Source: Chryseobacterium sp. (GTDB taxonomy: Bacteria > Bacteroidota > Bacteroidia > Flavobacteriales > Weeksellaceae). Taken from it: 64,000 bases of DNA. How positions within the stretch are numbered: the stretch's first letter is position 1; the number at the start of each line of letters is the position of its first letter. The position numbers were made by a program, and so were the translations under genes. The notes below the pieces were generated by a model that worked only from the letters and a program-made list of their open reading frames with translations, had not been told where the DNA came from and made no database searches. Location of the stretch: positions 186,001-250,000 of the forward strand of contig NZ_JARBTK010000003.1 of NCBI RefSeq assembly GCF_029240215.1. Direction: 5' to 3'. Shown here piece after piece: positions 1 to 9,175 of the stretch.

Positions 1-369
1 ATACAATGTCGTATTATCATCAATTTTTGTCGCTTTAAGTTCCCATAAAACCTGAACTTTAGTACGGCCGGCTTTGGTGATAGAATCTGAAATCGATAGC
101 ATTCTGCAATAATCCGCACGGTGTTCCACAGCTACATAATGTTGAACCATCAGTGCATCACCAATGGTTTCAACATTTAATGATACAGGTTCGCCGTCAT
201 AAGTTGAAGAGATAGCTGCTCCGATGTGTTGCGTAGAACATCTTTGATATTCTGCATCCGGCAGATTTAACAACCAATCTGCGATGTTTACTTTTTCGAT
301 AGGCGCATTGATGATCGCTGTTACAGTAGAATGAGACAATGCGTTTTCTGGTGTTTGAATAATTTCCAT
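1..369 (-). CDS. SRPBCC-like protein, partial (C-terminus beyond window)
   Basis: A reading frame starts with ATG at 369 and stays open for 123 codons to the window edge, so the C-terminus is missing. The product begins MEIIQTPENALSHSTVTAII and continues with alternating short strands. The sequence (NAPIEKVNIADWLLNLPD, then VQHYVAVEHRADYCRMLSIS) looks like the ligand-binding SRPBCC/polyketide-cyclase fold, though no catalytic motif is visible. There is no signal peptide, so it is probably cytosolic. It is transcribed leftward with no close partner in the window. The family call rests on general appearance only; that the frame is coding is more certain than the name. Confidence 0.6.
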   Translation of the reverse strand, partial: MEIIQTPENALSHSTVTAIINAPIEKVNIADWLLNLPDAEYQRCSTQHIGAAISSTYDGEPVSLNVETIGDALMVQHYVAVEHRADYCRMLSISDSITKAGRTKVQVLWELKATKIDDNTTLY

Positions 370-589
370 AATGTTTAGAATTTTGATTGTTTGTATTAAT
401 TTGATGATGTAAAGCTATTATCAGATTAATTCAAAATCAATTGCCATTCGATGAACAGGCAAAATGGATCGTTAAATAGAAAAATAGATAACAATTTTGA
501 ACGGAAGGTTTTTTTTAATAAAAGAAAAAGTTGTTTTGTTCCAAAAAGGGTTGTTTTAAATAGAAATTTTTACCAGATTCAGTTATAAA

Positions 590-665
590 AAATTCGTGCA
601 TTCGTAGCAAAAAATATGACCTTCCATTAAATTATATCAATGAATAGCCACGAATGCACGAATTT
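590..665. repeat. Dispersed inverted repeat, family A
   Basis: Arms at 590-608 and 647-665 are near-perfect reverse complements built on ATTCGTGCATTCGTGGC, with one mismatch. A second copy sits at 45845-45901, also next to a gene end. Such elements occupy intergenic DNA. The rest of the 370-768 gap is AT-rich and shows only this element and the terminator at 720-750. Confidence 0.75.
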
Positions 666-719
666 AATCGTTGTTTTATTCAAAACAGACTGTCGTTTTT
701 AGAAATTTAACAACAAAAA

Positions 720-750
720 AAATCCGCTTCAAAAGTATTGAAACGGATTT
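720..750 (-). terminator. Rho-independent-type hairpin
   Basis: Arms AAATCCG-TTCAA and TTGAA-CGGATTT pair with single-base bulges around a short loop. An A-run on the plus strand (710-720) gives a U-tract on the minus strand. It lies 19 bp past the stop of the ABM-domain gene and probably ends that transcript. Confidence 0.7.
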
Positions 751-768
751 TATGATCAGTGGTTTAAT

Positions 769-1317
769 TTATTTATAAAGCCATTTTCTAATCAGTTTGG
801 TATAATTCGGCATCATTGCAAATACCATCAGAAAAACAATACATCCTGAAACGATAAACCCATCAAAATAATGATTGACAGGAATTTGTAAAAATCTTAA
901 AAAAGGTAATACAAATAAGGGAATCAGAAGTGATAACGGATAAATGGCAGACCAGGTCACCAGAAATTGCTTCCAGCGAACGGGAACTTTGGCTTCATTC
1001 TCAGATTCGAAAAGAAAATCGAGACCGGAGTTTATTTTGTAATTATCGTTTTTCCGGAATAACGGATTTGCTTTTTCAATCAGATTTTTTCGATTGTCAG
1101 ATTCCATCCAGTGTTTAAGATGGCTGATGGTGTCGAAGCGGATAATCACAGTATAAACAAAAGTCAAATCAGGAATCGGACGTACAATCTGCAAATCAAT
1201 AAAACCTTCCGAATGCTTCGTGATGGGAACGATTTCGTCTAACCATTTTTCATATTCCTGTCGTTTTCCATCCAAAATATGGTGGGTGATAACAACGGAT
1301 GCGCCTTGATTTTCCAT
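769..1317 (-). CDS. Antibiotic biosynthesis monooxygenase (ABM) domain membrane protein
   Basis: This 182-residue protein has a ferredoxin-like ABM domain at about residues 5-105 (VVITHHILDGKRQEYEKWL, then FIDLQIVRP). Two hydrophobic helices follow at about 122-142 and 153-172 (YPLSLLIPLFVLPFL; FIVSGCIVFLMVFAMM). This soluble-domain-plus-two-helix plan matches a family of ABM-related membrane proteins whose substrate is not established, so no reaction is assigned. It starts 21 bp after the old-yellow-enzyme gene in the same direction and is probably co-transcribed with it, which hints at a shared redox or detoxification role. A terminator follows the gene. Confidence 0.8.
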   Translation of the reverse strand: MENQGASVVITHHILDGKRQEYEKWLDEIVPITKHSEGFIDLQIVRPIPDLTFVYTVIIRFDTISHLKHWMESDNRKNLIEKANPLFRKNDNYKINSGLDFLFESENEAKVPVRWKQFLVTWSAIYPLSLLIPLFVLPFLRFLQIPVNHYFDGFIVSGCIVFLMVFAMMPNYTKLIRKWLYK

Positions 1318-1338
1318 AACTGATGTTTTTGTTTAGAT

Positions 1339-2397
1339 TTAAAAAGCTCTTTTATACTGCCACGGAATTTCTATTTCAATATCTAATTCTTTAGCAGAAT
1401 GAATGGCAAAATAAGGATCACGTAAATGTTCTCTTGCAATAATAATTAAATCTGCTTCTTCATTTAAAATAATATCATTCGCCTGTCGGGCTTCTGTAAT
1501 CATTCCGACAGCTCCTGTCAGAATTCCTGTCTGCTCTTTAATAGCTTTTGCAAACGGAACCTGGTAACCGGGAAACACCCTGTCTTTGCTCACATTGGTA
1601 AATCCGCCACCGGAAGCAGTGATAAAATCTACACCATTTTCTTTCAGTATTTTTGAAAGGGCAATGCTGTCTTCCAAGGTCCAGGCTTCTTCAGATTCTA
1701 TATAATCAACAGCTGAAATCCTTACCAGCAAAGGCATCGATTCAGGAATTGCTTTTCTGATCTCCTGAACGGTTTCTACTAAAAACCGGATTCTGTTTTC
1801 AAAACTTCCGCCATATTCGTCCTGTCTTTTATTGATAACTGCGGAATAAAACTGGTGAAATAAATATCCGTGTCCTGCGTGTAATTCAATCGTATCAAAA
1901 CCTGCATTCACAGCACGGAACGCCGCCTGAACGAATTTAACTTTCAACTCGTGAATTTCAGGAATGGTTAATTCTTCTGCGAAAACACCGTTAAAATCTC
2001 TTGCGGAAGAAGATTTTACTGTCCATCCGCCTTCTTCCTCGCTGAGTGGTTTCATCCGTTCATTAGGATGTTTCAGGCTTCCTTTTCCGCCGGAATGCCA
2101 TAGCTGGATTCCTATTTTGGCATCCTGTTCGTGAACGAAATCTACAATGTTTTTCCACGCATTTTTTTGTTCGTCGTTCCAGATTCCAACATCATTTAAT
2201 GTAGCCAATCCTTCGGGAGAAACGGCTGTACATTCGGTAAGGATTAAACCTGCACCACCAACGGCACGGCTTCCCAAATGTACAAGATGCCAATTTCCGG
2301 GAACTCCGTTTTTTGCGCTGTACTGCTGCATTGGAGATACTGCCATCCTGTTTTTTAATGTAAGGCTGCGAAGTTGTATAGGAGAAAATAAGTTCAT
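1339..2397 (-). CDS. namA: NADPH dehydrogenase, old yellow enzyme family (YqjM/NamA type)
   Basis: This 352-residue FMN-dependent ene-reductase covers the whole TIM barrel. Family signatures are the N-terminal LFSPIQLRSLTLKNRMAVSP, the active-site HAGHGYLFHQF near residue 175, the following KRQDEYGGSFENRIRF, and a C-terminal phosphate-binding AREHLRDPYFA segment. Length is normal for the YqjM class. Such enzymes reduce activated C=C bonds of enones and nitro-compounds with NADPH in the cytosol. It starts 14 bp after the hybrid kinase stop and lies 21 bp before the ABM-domain gene, so the three look like one transcription unit. The physiological substrate cannot be read from sequence. Confidence 0.92.
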   Translation of the reverse strand: MNLFSPIQLRSLTLKNRMAVSPMQQYSAKNGVPGNWHLVHLGSRAVGGAGLILTECTAVSPEGLATLNDVGIWNDEQKNAWKNIVDFVHEQDAKIGIQLWHSGGKGSLKHPNERMKPLSEEEGGWTVKSSSARDFNGVFAEELTIPEIHELKVKFVQAAFRAVNAGFDTIELHAGHGYLFHQFYSAVINKRQDEYGGSFENRIRFLVETVQEIRKAIPESMPLLVRISAVDYIESEEAWTLEDSIALSKILKENGVDFITASGGGFTNVSKDRVFPGYQVPFAKAIKEQTGILTGAVGMITEARQANDIILNEEADLIIIAREHLRDPYFAIHSAKELDIEIEIPWQYKRAF

Positions 2398-2410
2398 TTT
2401 TTCTAAATTT

Positions 2411-4618
2411 TTAAAGTGATTTTGAAAATTCCTCTGTTTCGGAAACAGCTTGTGAAATGATGTTTTTTACATCTTCTAAAATTGTTTCTGCTGTTGGATT
2501 TTCTTCCGTTATCATTTCAAGTGTATCCAGTTTTTCCTGTAATAAGGGCAGCAATCCCATTATCGCAACACTGGATTTGAGGTCGTGTGCACGTAATTTT
2601 ACGGTTGTAAAATCTTTATTTTGATAAGCTGTTATTAATTGTTGAAGATGATTAGGGACATTATCGATAAACTGCTGGCTGACAATTTTTTCAAAACTCT
2701 TGTCGCCACCGCTTACCGACTGCGTATAAGTAAGGTCGATGTATTGATAAACAGGCGGTTTTTCTTCAATTTTTATCTCTTTATGGTTTCTTTCATTCAA
2801 TCCGAAATTTGAAATCAGTTTGAAAAGTTCTTCTTCTTTGATCGGTTTTGAGATGTATTCATTCATTCCGCGGCTGATACATTTTTCTCTTTCTCCCGCC
2901 AAAGCGTGTGCAGTCATTGCAATGATTGGAATATTTAATTTCAGTTCTTCCCGAATTTGTTGAGTCGCAGCATAACCGTCCATCTGTGGCATTTGAATAT
3001 CCATCAAAACAAGGTCACAATCGTTATTTCTAAGATATTCTACAGCTTCCAAACCGTTTGATGCGGTTTCAAAATCGATATTCCATTGCAACAATAAGTG
3101 CTTCATCAGACTTTGATTGATCGCATTGTCATCGACTACCAAAACGCGTAAAGGCGTATTTGATTTATCTTTAAAATAATTGGTATCTACCGCAGGAATT
3201 GTATTGAGTTGCTCTTTTGCAATACCGTAAGGAATATAAAAGTGAAAAGTCGTTCCTTTTCCCTGTTCACTGCTGACTTCGATATCGCCGTTCTGCAGCA
3301 AAATCAGGCTTTTTACGATGGATAAACCTAATCCTGTTCCTCCGTAATTTCGGGTGATGGAATCTTCACCCTGGTTGAATCTTTCAAAAACTTCATTCAG
3401 TTTTTCTTTATCAATTCCAATTCCTGTATCTGTAACTTTAAAACCGACAATGACTTCTTTTTCAGTTTGTTGTTTGTTATAAATTTCAATATTAATGCTT
3501 CCCTGATCTGTAAATTTTATGGCATTCCCGAGGAGGTTGACCAAAATCTGAGTTAATCTCGTTGCATCGCCTGTCAATGTATCCGGGATTGATGCTTCTA
3601 CCTTGCTGGCAATTGTCAGTCCTTTTTCCTTTGCGCGCTCTGCAAAAAATGTTTCTACGGAATTTACTAATCCGTTGATACTGAATATTCCGGGTGTAAT
3701 TCGCATCATTCCTGCTTCGATTTTAGATAAATCAAGAATGTCATTAATAATTGCCATCAGATTTTCTCCCGACCGCTGAATTGAAGATACAAATTCGGCT
3801 GAAGTTGTATCCAGAGGTCTTTTTTGCAGCAAATTGGTAAAGCCCAAAATCCCGCTTAGGGGTGTTCTGATTTCGTGGCTCATATTGGCAAGAAAATTTT
3901 CTTTTGTTTGCGCGGCCACCGACGCTTTTTTCTCGGCAACATCCAATTCCTGTATCAGTAAACGCTGACGTTTGAACTGACGAAGGATGTGATAACCGAC
4001 AATAGCACCGCTTAATATTAATAAAATAAGCAAAGAAATGTCGTACATTCTTGCTTTTTGTCCCATTTCCTCGCTTCGTTTACTAAGCTCAACCATATGC
4101 AACCGGCGGCTTTCATAGATTTTTGCAGTAATGGAAGTGATTTCATTTGAAATTTTTCTAGCCCGTGGATTCGCAATGGAAGTTTGGTCGTCCATATTTC
4201 CCAAAGAAAAGTAGCGGTGCAGTAATTTTTCCTTTGTTGTTTTCTTTTCCATTGCAAGAACGCTGAGTCTATGAATAAGCTTTTCTTCTACAGAATCTGC
4301 ATTGTCTTTGGAAAGTGAATCGAGGAAATTTTCTATCTGATTTATTTTCTGGTCGATCCCTTCCAGATGGGTTGTGTCATTGGTTGCGATGGATGCTCTG
4401 ATCCTGCTTTCAACACCCAGAATATCACGGTCGATTTCTCTTAAATGGTTGCTTGAACGAAGCTCATTTAAAAGTCTGTTATTATTTTTGATGAGCTCTT
4501 TCGTGTTTTTGGCTGAATTGATCTGTACAGCGATCAATAGGAGAGAGCCTGCAATGAAGGTCAGTATTATAAAATAACTAAAACGTTTGTTGTTCATTAC
4601 AGAAGGTTTATTTATCAT
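2411..4618 (-). CDS. Hybrid sensor histidine kinase with receiver and Hpt domains
   Basis: This 735-residue protein has membrane segments at about 14-32 and 192-212 enclosing a helical periplasmic sensor with no recognised ligand domain. HisKA follows, with the phospho-accepting His248 in NMSHEIRTPL. The HATPase domain has its N box (NLLGNAIKF, ~361-369) and G boxes (DTGIGI, GGTGLGLSIV). A receiver domain has Asp540 in LVLMDIQMPQMDG, and a C-terminal Hpt domain has His678 in RAHDLKSS. The full His-Asp-His relay in one chain resembles BarA/ArcB-type kinases and would pass phosphate to a separate regulator. The LytTR response regulator immediately upstream is the obvious candidate, although a ~240-bp repeat-bearing gap separates them. 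Confidence 0.92.
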   Translation of the reverse strand: MINKPSVMNNKRFSYFIILTFIAGSLLLIAVQINSAKNTKELIKNNNRLLNELRSSNHLREIDRDILGVESRIRASIATNDTTHLEGIDQKINQIENFLDSLSKDNADSVEEKLIHRLSVLAMEKKTTKEKLLHRYFSLGNMDDQTSIANPRARKISNEITSITAKIYESRRLHMVELSKRSEEMGQKARMYDISLLILLILSGAIVGYHILRQFKRQRLLIQELDVAEKKASVAAQTKENFLANMSHEIRTPLSGILGFTNLLQKRPLDTTSAEFVSSIQRSGENLMAIINDILDLSKIEAGMMRITPGIFSINGLVNSVETFFAERAKEKGLTIASKVEASIPDTLTGDATRLTQILVNLLGNAIKFTDQGSINIEIYNKQQTEKEVIVGFKVTDTGIGIDKEKLNEVFERFNQGEDSITRNYGGTGLGLSIVKSLILLQNGDIEVSSEQGKGTTFHFYIPYGIAKEQLNTIPAVDTNYFKDKSNTPLRVLVVDDNAINQSLMKHLLLQWNIDFETASNGLEAVEYLRNNDCDLVLMDIQMPQMDGYAATQQIREELKLNIPIIAMTAHALAGEREKCISRGMNEYISKPIKEEELFKLISNFGLNERNHKEIKIEEKPPVYQYIDLTYTQSVSGGDKSFEKIVSQQFIDNVPNHLQQLITAYQNKDFTTVKLRAHDLKSSVAIMGLLPLLQEKLDTLEMITEENPTAETILEDVKNIISQAVSETEEFSKSL

Positions 4619-4647
4619 AAATGAATATGTTCTTTTTTACTATAGAG

Positions 4648-4728
4648 TTTGTCTTTCCGTAGGAATCTAAGCAATGATTTAAAATTGAATCTCTAAAAAA
4701 TAAGTCTATATTTCTACGGAATGACAAA
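4648..4728. repeat. Dispersed inverted repeat, family B
   Basis: Arms at 4648-4670 and 4711-4728 match the motif GTCATTCCGTAGGAATCT and its complement with minor divergence. A better preserved copy is at 41848-41914. It sits between the hybrid kinase and the family-C repeat. Confidence 0.7.
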
Positions 4729-4766
4729 TGTTGTGTCAAATTCAAAAATGTCTAAACTTGCGTGTT

Positions 4767-4844
4767 GCAGCCCGGCTTGAACGGAGCTCTTTTTATTTTT
4801 CCTAAAAATAAAAAAGCGGGAGTGGAAGACGGATTAAGCTGCCC
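4767..4844 (-). repeat. Dispersed GC-rich repeat, family C (inverted copy)
   Basis: The segment runs from GCAGCCCGGCTTGAACGGAG to AAGCTGCCC and is the reverse complement of the elements at 23517-23598 and 36734-36816. The outer arms are conserved. The inner part here is a near-perfect A/T hairpin (about 4789-4817) that could also terminate the LytTR regulator transcript. Open frames across it are not genes. Confidence 0.75.
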
Positions 4845-4857
4845 AAATAAAAATTAT

Positions 4858-5553
4858 CTAAAAAACATTCATTCTTGTGTTGAGTGCTTTTCTGTAGGCA
4901 TCGGCAACGGGAATGAATTTTCCATTAATCATAATTCCACCGTCCTGTAAGGTGTCAATCTTGCTTACAGAAACGATGTAAGAGCGATGAACTCTGATAA
5001 AATTGTCCTTTGGAAGACGTTCTTCAGCAGTTTTCATCTTGCCGTGTATCGCAAACATTTTTTCACGGGTATAAAACTTTACATAATCTCCCATTGCTTC
5101 TGCGTAAAAAATATCGTCCAGCTTCAAACGCCTTGTGATATTGGAATCCCTGACGAACAGAAATTCGTCGTTGGTCATTTCTACATTTTCTTTTTTGCTT
5201 TCGAGAATTGACTGAGCTTTGCTTACTGCCTGTAAAAATCTCGCAGGCATTACCGGTTTCAGGATATAATCTGCAATATTCAGTTCAAAAGCTTCGAGCG
5301 CATATTCTTTGTTGGAAGAGGTGAAAATGATGATGATATCTTTCCCAGAAAGGTTTTTCGTGAGCTCAATTCCCGTCATTTCGGGCATTTCGATGTCCAA
5401 AAAAATCAGGTCAACGTGATTGTTCTGCAAATGATTGTAAGCTTCAATCGCATTGGAATATTCATTGACAATGGTAAGATTCGGAATCTGTTTTGCGAGA
5501 TGTGCCAAAGTTGTTCTTGCAATGTCATTATCATCAACGATTAAAGCTTTCAT
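4858..5553 (-). CDS. LytTR-family response regulator
   Basis: This 231-residue protein has an N-terminal receiver (1-120) with the acidic pocket VDDND and phospho-acceptor Asp53 in LIFLDIEMPEMTG. The conserved Thr/Ser (FTSSNKEYALEAF) and Lys (YILKPV) positions follow. A C-terminal LytTR DNA-binding domain (about 130-231) carries the typical IFYAEAMGDYVKFYT and FIRVHRSYIVSV segments. It is a cytosolic transcription factor of the AlgR/LytR class. It lies upstream of the hybrid kinase on the same strand, suggesting a phosphorelay pair. Target genes are not evident. Confidence 0.92.
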   Translation of the reverse strand: MKALIVDDNDIARTTLAHLAKQIPNLTIVNEYSNAIEAYNHLQNNHVDLIFLDIEMPEMTGIELTKNLSGKDIIIIFTSSNKEYALEAFELNIADYILKPVMPARFLQAVSKAQSILESKKENVEMTNDEFLFVRDSNITRRLKLDDIFYAEAMGDYVKFYTREKMFAIHGKMKTAEERLPKDNFIRVHRSYIVSVSKIDTLQDGGIMINGKFIPVADAYRKALNTRMNVF

Positions 5554-5623
5554 AGGAATAGTTATTATATGATTGACACAAATATAATTATTCCTTTTTA
5601 TTTTTGATGCTCCGGAATCTTAA

Positions 5624-6097
5624 TTATCTGAAATATGAACGGATCATCCAAGCCATTTCTTCGTGGGTTTCCATCAATCCTGTAATGAAATCGCTGCTGC
5701 CGTAATCTTTGTATTCTTCGGCAAATGGTGTGATGTTTCCTCTTAGAAAATCGATGATGCTTTCGTGGTCTTTTAAAAGATCTTTCATAAAGCCGAGACC
5801 ATCGTTTGTTCTATCGCTGTATTCTGTAAGGTGCGTAAGCTCAAGATAAATTTTCATTGTAGCAGGTGCATAATGTCCTATTTTGCGCATACGTTCTGCA
5901 ACACTGTCGATCAATTCGTCGATTTGTTTATACTGCTCCTCGAAGAAGATGTGGTTGGCGTGGAAATTCTCTCCGGTCACATTCCAGTGCGCATTTCTTG
6001 TTTTGGTGTAGAGTACAAATTCGTCTGCTAAAAGTTTTGCCAATTGTGCTGCCACAGCGTCTGTGTTTTGCTCTGTAAGTCCGATGTTTGTTTTCAT
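5624..6097 (-). CDS. dps: Dps/ferritin-like DNA-protection protein
   Basis: The product is 157 residues when started at the ATG at 6097 (MKTNIGLTEQNTDAVA). A longer frame to 6196 adds 33 residues with no family resemblance, so the internal start is preferred. The Dps signature is clear: the ferroxidase segment NAHWNVTGENFHANHIFFEE with its His and acidic ligands, then YKQIDELIDSVAERMR. Dps forms dodecamers that oxidise and store iron using peroxide and shield DNA in stationary phase or oxidative stress. It is probably monocistronic. The 6198-6367 gap below it shows no gene. Confidence 0.93.
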   Translation of the reverse strand: MKTNIGLTEQNTDAVAAQLAKLLADEFVLYTKTRNAHWNVTGENFHANHIFFEEQYKQIDELIDSVAERMRKIGHYAPATMKIYLELTHLTEYSDRTNDGLGFMKDLLKDHESIIDFLRGNITPFAEEYKDYGSSDFITGLMETHEEMAWMIRSYFR

Positions 6098-6367
6098 AAT
6101 AATAGGATTTAAATTTTGAGCATTATTGCTCTGTTTTCTGATGTAAAGGTCAGTAAGAATCCTGTAAAATGGAAAAGGTTTTCGTTGAATGGGCAAAAAG
6201 AGTCGTTGAAATAATTATCTGAAATGTTTAGTGAAATAGTATTGGTGCCGGAAATGAGTTTGTAATATTCAAGCTTTACCAATTTAAATCTTTCAAAAAA
6301 ATATTAAAAAACTGTAGCTCCGGATTATAAATTTTAATGTAAAAGGCATTAGAACTGCAATTTGAAC

Positions 6368-9175
6368 TTAATTACCAAATTTTTTCGAATGTATTTTCTT
6401 CTCCTTCACTTTTATCACAAACTCAGGAAGTGTGTAAAGTTCACCTGCCTTTACAGAGAAAGAGGCGCGTTCTGTCTCACAGTATGTATTTTGAGGCAGC
6501 GTATTGATGTTAAGTAAGGCGGTATAATTTCCGGTAGGTAAGAAAGAAATAAACTCACCATCATCGTTTGTGTTTACAGTTTCAATTAAAGTATCATCCT
6601 GATAAATATTAAATATAATGCCATTAGCTCTGGGATTGAAATCAACAGCTGTTTTATTATCGAATTGATATTTTACGTGTCCTGCTACAGTGCCATTTTG
6701 ATGGAGCGGGATCGCAATTTCAAGTGTGTATTGATTGACATCCAACATTTGATCATCATAATACCAACCTTCCTGAACAGACTGTTTTAAACGGTATTTT
6801 CCAAAAGGTACATTTTTATATGAAATTTTCCCGTCAGAATCGGTTTTAAAGGCGATATTATTGATGTTGATCAGATAATTTGAAGCAGTTTCTTCTTCTG
6901 TATCAAATATATTGTTGTTGTTTCGGTCATAGAAGGCAAAAGCGTAAAGATCTGATTTTTTCTTTGTGCTTAAAGTGGTTTTCTGCAGATTCAAGGTAAC
7001 TCCTGCTTCAATGGTGAAAATATTATTTCTGGTGTTTGCGGATGAATAGTTGTATAAAGATGAATTCACAAAAAACTCATATACTCTTGTATGCCACTTC
7101 AGATTGCAAAATGCTGAAGGTGATTTTCCGTAGATGTTATCATCTGTATAAGAAAGCCCGGAAGTAATGCTTAGTTTGTCTTTAAAAGCGGTACTGCTGT
7201 AATAAACAGATGCACTGAGTTTTTTATATTTTTCATTTTTATCGATGAGCTGTGAGAAGGCATATTCTGATAAATAGTAACTTCCAGACTGGTATTGAGA
7301 AGAAAAATTGATCTTCCGGTAATTATAATTGGCTGTAAATTTTCCCTGAAACTGTTGGTTTTCTTCATTCGGATATTGTGCAAATCCCATCTCGAGAGCC
7401 AAAACAGCAGAGTGTTTTCTGCTTTCACTGATCCAGTTGGTATTTTCTACAATTCTGTGAGCTTTAATTGATAAATCGTTTTTTTGAAATTGCGGAAGAA
7501 AATTATTGTACGAGTTAGATTTTTCCAATTGATATTGATATGAAAAAGAATAACCAAATGATCCTGTTTTTGCCAAATTCAGTCCAGCTTCCATTTTGAC
7601 ATTATCCGAAGAGAGCTGAGTGTTGTAAAAGTAATACTTAGGTGAATAATTAGAATAAAAAGCATTAACGAAAGCATAATGTTTTTTGAAAACTGTGAGA
7701 TTGGCATTTTGCTGAATTTGCAGACTTCCTCTGCGGTTTCCGGGATAATAATCTGAGCTGTAGAAAATATTTCCGTTAAGATTTAGTTTTTTTATAATCC
7801 CTGAATATTGAGATTCAAATGCGAGAGAAGGCTTGGTGATTCCGTTCAGGTCATAAGAGCTGATTCCTCCGTATAGTTTTGACGTTGTCTGCCAAAGATT
7901 GTTGAAGCTGTGAGTAAATTCAGTTCCTAACAAATGATGTTTGGCTTTCTCGTAAGGATCGTTTTTAAATATATAAATTGATGAAAAATTCCGGGAAAAA
8001 TTATAAGGATTAAGAATTCCCTTGACATAAAAACCGTATCCGTTTTTCAAAAACGAATTTTTTTCCAACAAACTGAAGCTTTGCTCAATGAAACCAACTT
8101 CAATTTTTTTATCTTTTGCAGAATTCAGAAAGCTGTACTCTACACCTCTGCCAAAAAGTGAAAGTTCCAGAAGCTTACTGATATTTCCAAGTGTAAATTC
8201 GCTTTTCTCGCGGCGGTAAGAAATGTATGTATTATTGACAACAGGATCGGTTTGCGAATTTATCATAAACATATTTCCGTTGATGAAAATATATCCTGAA
8301 GAAACATTAAAACCACCGCTTCCTAAAATTTGATACATATTAAGGTTATCTCCAACTCTGCGATAGCTTGTTGTTATAGAATTTTTCGTAGTACTTGCGA
8401 ACCCATTTTGCTGCTCATCCTGAAACTTCTGTGTATGCGAAATACTCTGCACGGAAATTCTGCTAGTACCGAATATTTCTTTATCAGGATCTTTGAATCC
8501 GGTAACGTTGATGTCAAAAATGTTGTGTTTAAGAAGTTCTTTTGATGGTAAAAAGCTGAATGTAAATACAGAATCCTGTTGCGGACGTAATGTTCCGTGT
8601 TTTTCAATAAAAAGATTGCTGTCGCTATGATCAGGAATTTTAAAAACCAATGTCGTTTGTTGTGTTTTGTTTCCCTTGTTAGAAACCTTGATTCTGATCT
8701 TTAAAGAATCCTGATTGTTGTTTCTGAAAATCTGTGAAGTTTCGGCAAACATCTGCAAAAGACTGCTTTCCTCCACTTTATGAGTCACCATTTTTTCATT
8801 AATTTTCTGATCGTACTGATTGGTTAAAGTCAGATTGATGTTGGCATCTCCTGCATCTGCATTGTTGCTGACAAAGAATTTAAGTGAGACAAATCTTCTT
8901 TCATTTTTTTGCAGGTCTACTATAATTTCCTGCCCCAAAATAGATTTGAATCCTGTAGGAGTTGATATTTTTATTTTACCTTTAAAATTTTCGGTTGTAT
9001 TGTTCTCAACAACAATTACCAGATCAATAATTTTTGATTCTTCACTGTATGATTTTTCATGAATGTCAAACAGAATATTTTCAGTTTTATTTTGAGCCGA
9101 CAAAAACAGCGAACCAATCAATAGCAGAAAAGTCGTACAATATTTTATAAAATTTTGGAAAGGAGTAGGCAACAT
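6368..9175 (-). CDS. Usher-like outer-membrane beta-barrel protein
   Basis: This 935-residue secreted protein has a signal peptide (FLLLIGSLFLSAQ). Two Ig-like modules follow (about 35-240, e.g. VVENNTTENFKGKIKISTP). A long Tyr/Asn/Ser-rich stretch of amphipathic strands (about 270-740) is typical of an outer-membrane barrel. The C-terminus has SdrD-B/CNA-B-like modules (FYDRNNNNIFDTEEE, then FGKYRLKQSVQEGW) and another Ig-like part. It overlaps the tip-subunit gene by one base and ends the operon. Position, size and C-terminal modules fit an usher of the alpha/CS1 type, but sequence likeness to classical ushers is weak. A different surface assembly or secretion pore remains possible. Confidence 0.6.
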   Translation of the reverse strand: MLPTPFQNFIKYCTTFLLLIGSLFLSAQNKTENILFDIHEKSYSEESKIIDLVIVVENNTTENFKGKIKISTPTGFKSILGQEIIVDLQKNERRFVSLKFFVSNNADAGDANINLTLTNQYDQKINEKMVTHKVEESSLLQMFAETSQIFRNNNQDSLKIRIKVSNKGNKTQQTTLVFKIPDHSDSNLFIEKHGTLRPQQDSVFTFSFLPSKELLKHNIFDINVTGFKDPDKEIFGTSRISVQSISHTQKFQDEQQNGFASTTKNSITTSYRRVGDNLNMYQILGSGGFNVSSGYIFINGNMFMINSQTDPVVNNTYISYRREKSEFTLGNISKLLELSLFGRGVEYSFLNSAKDKKIEVGFIEQSFSLLEKNSFLKNGYGFYVKGILNPYNFSRNFSSIYIFKNDPYEKAKHHLLGTEFTHSFNNLWQTTSKLYGGISSYDLNGITKPSLAFESQYSGIIKKLNLNGNIFYSSDYYPGNRRGSLQIQQNANLTVFKKHYAFVNAFYSNYSPKYYFYNTQLSSDNVKMEAGLNLAKTGSFGYSFSYQYQLEKSNSYNNFLPQFQKNDLSIKAHRIVENTNWISESRKHSAVLALEMGFAQYPNEENQQFQGKFTANYNYRKINFSSQYQSGSYYLSEYAFSQLIDKNEKYKKLSASVYYSSTAFKDKLSITSGLSYTDDNIYGKSPSAFCNLKWHTRVYEFFVNSSLYNYSSANTRNNIFTIEAGVTLNLQKTTLSTKKKSDLYAFAFYDRNNNNIFDTEEETASNYLININNIAFKTDSDGKISYKNVPFGKYRLKQSVQEGWYYDDQMLDVNQYTLEIAIPLHQNGTVAGHVKYQFDNKTAVDFNPRANGIIFNIYQDDTLIETVNTNDDGEFISFLPTGNYTALLNINTLPQNTYCETERASFSVKAGELYTLPEFVIKVKEKKIHSKKFGN

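Noticed and set aside
4762-4950. Plus-strand 62-codon frame
   Set aside because: It covers the inverted family-C repeat and runs antisense into the LytTR gene; no coding signal.
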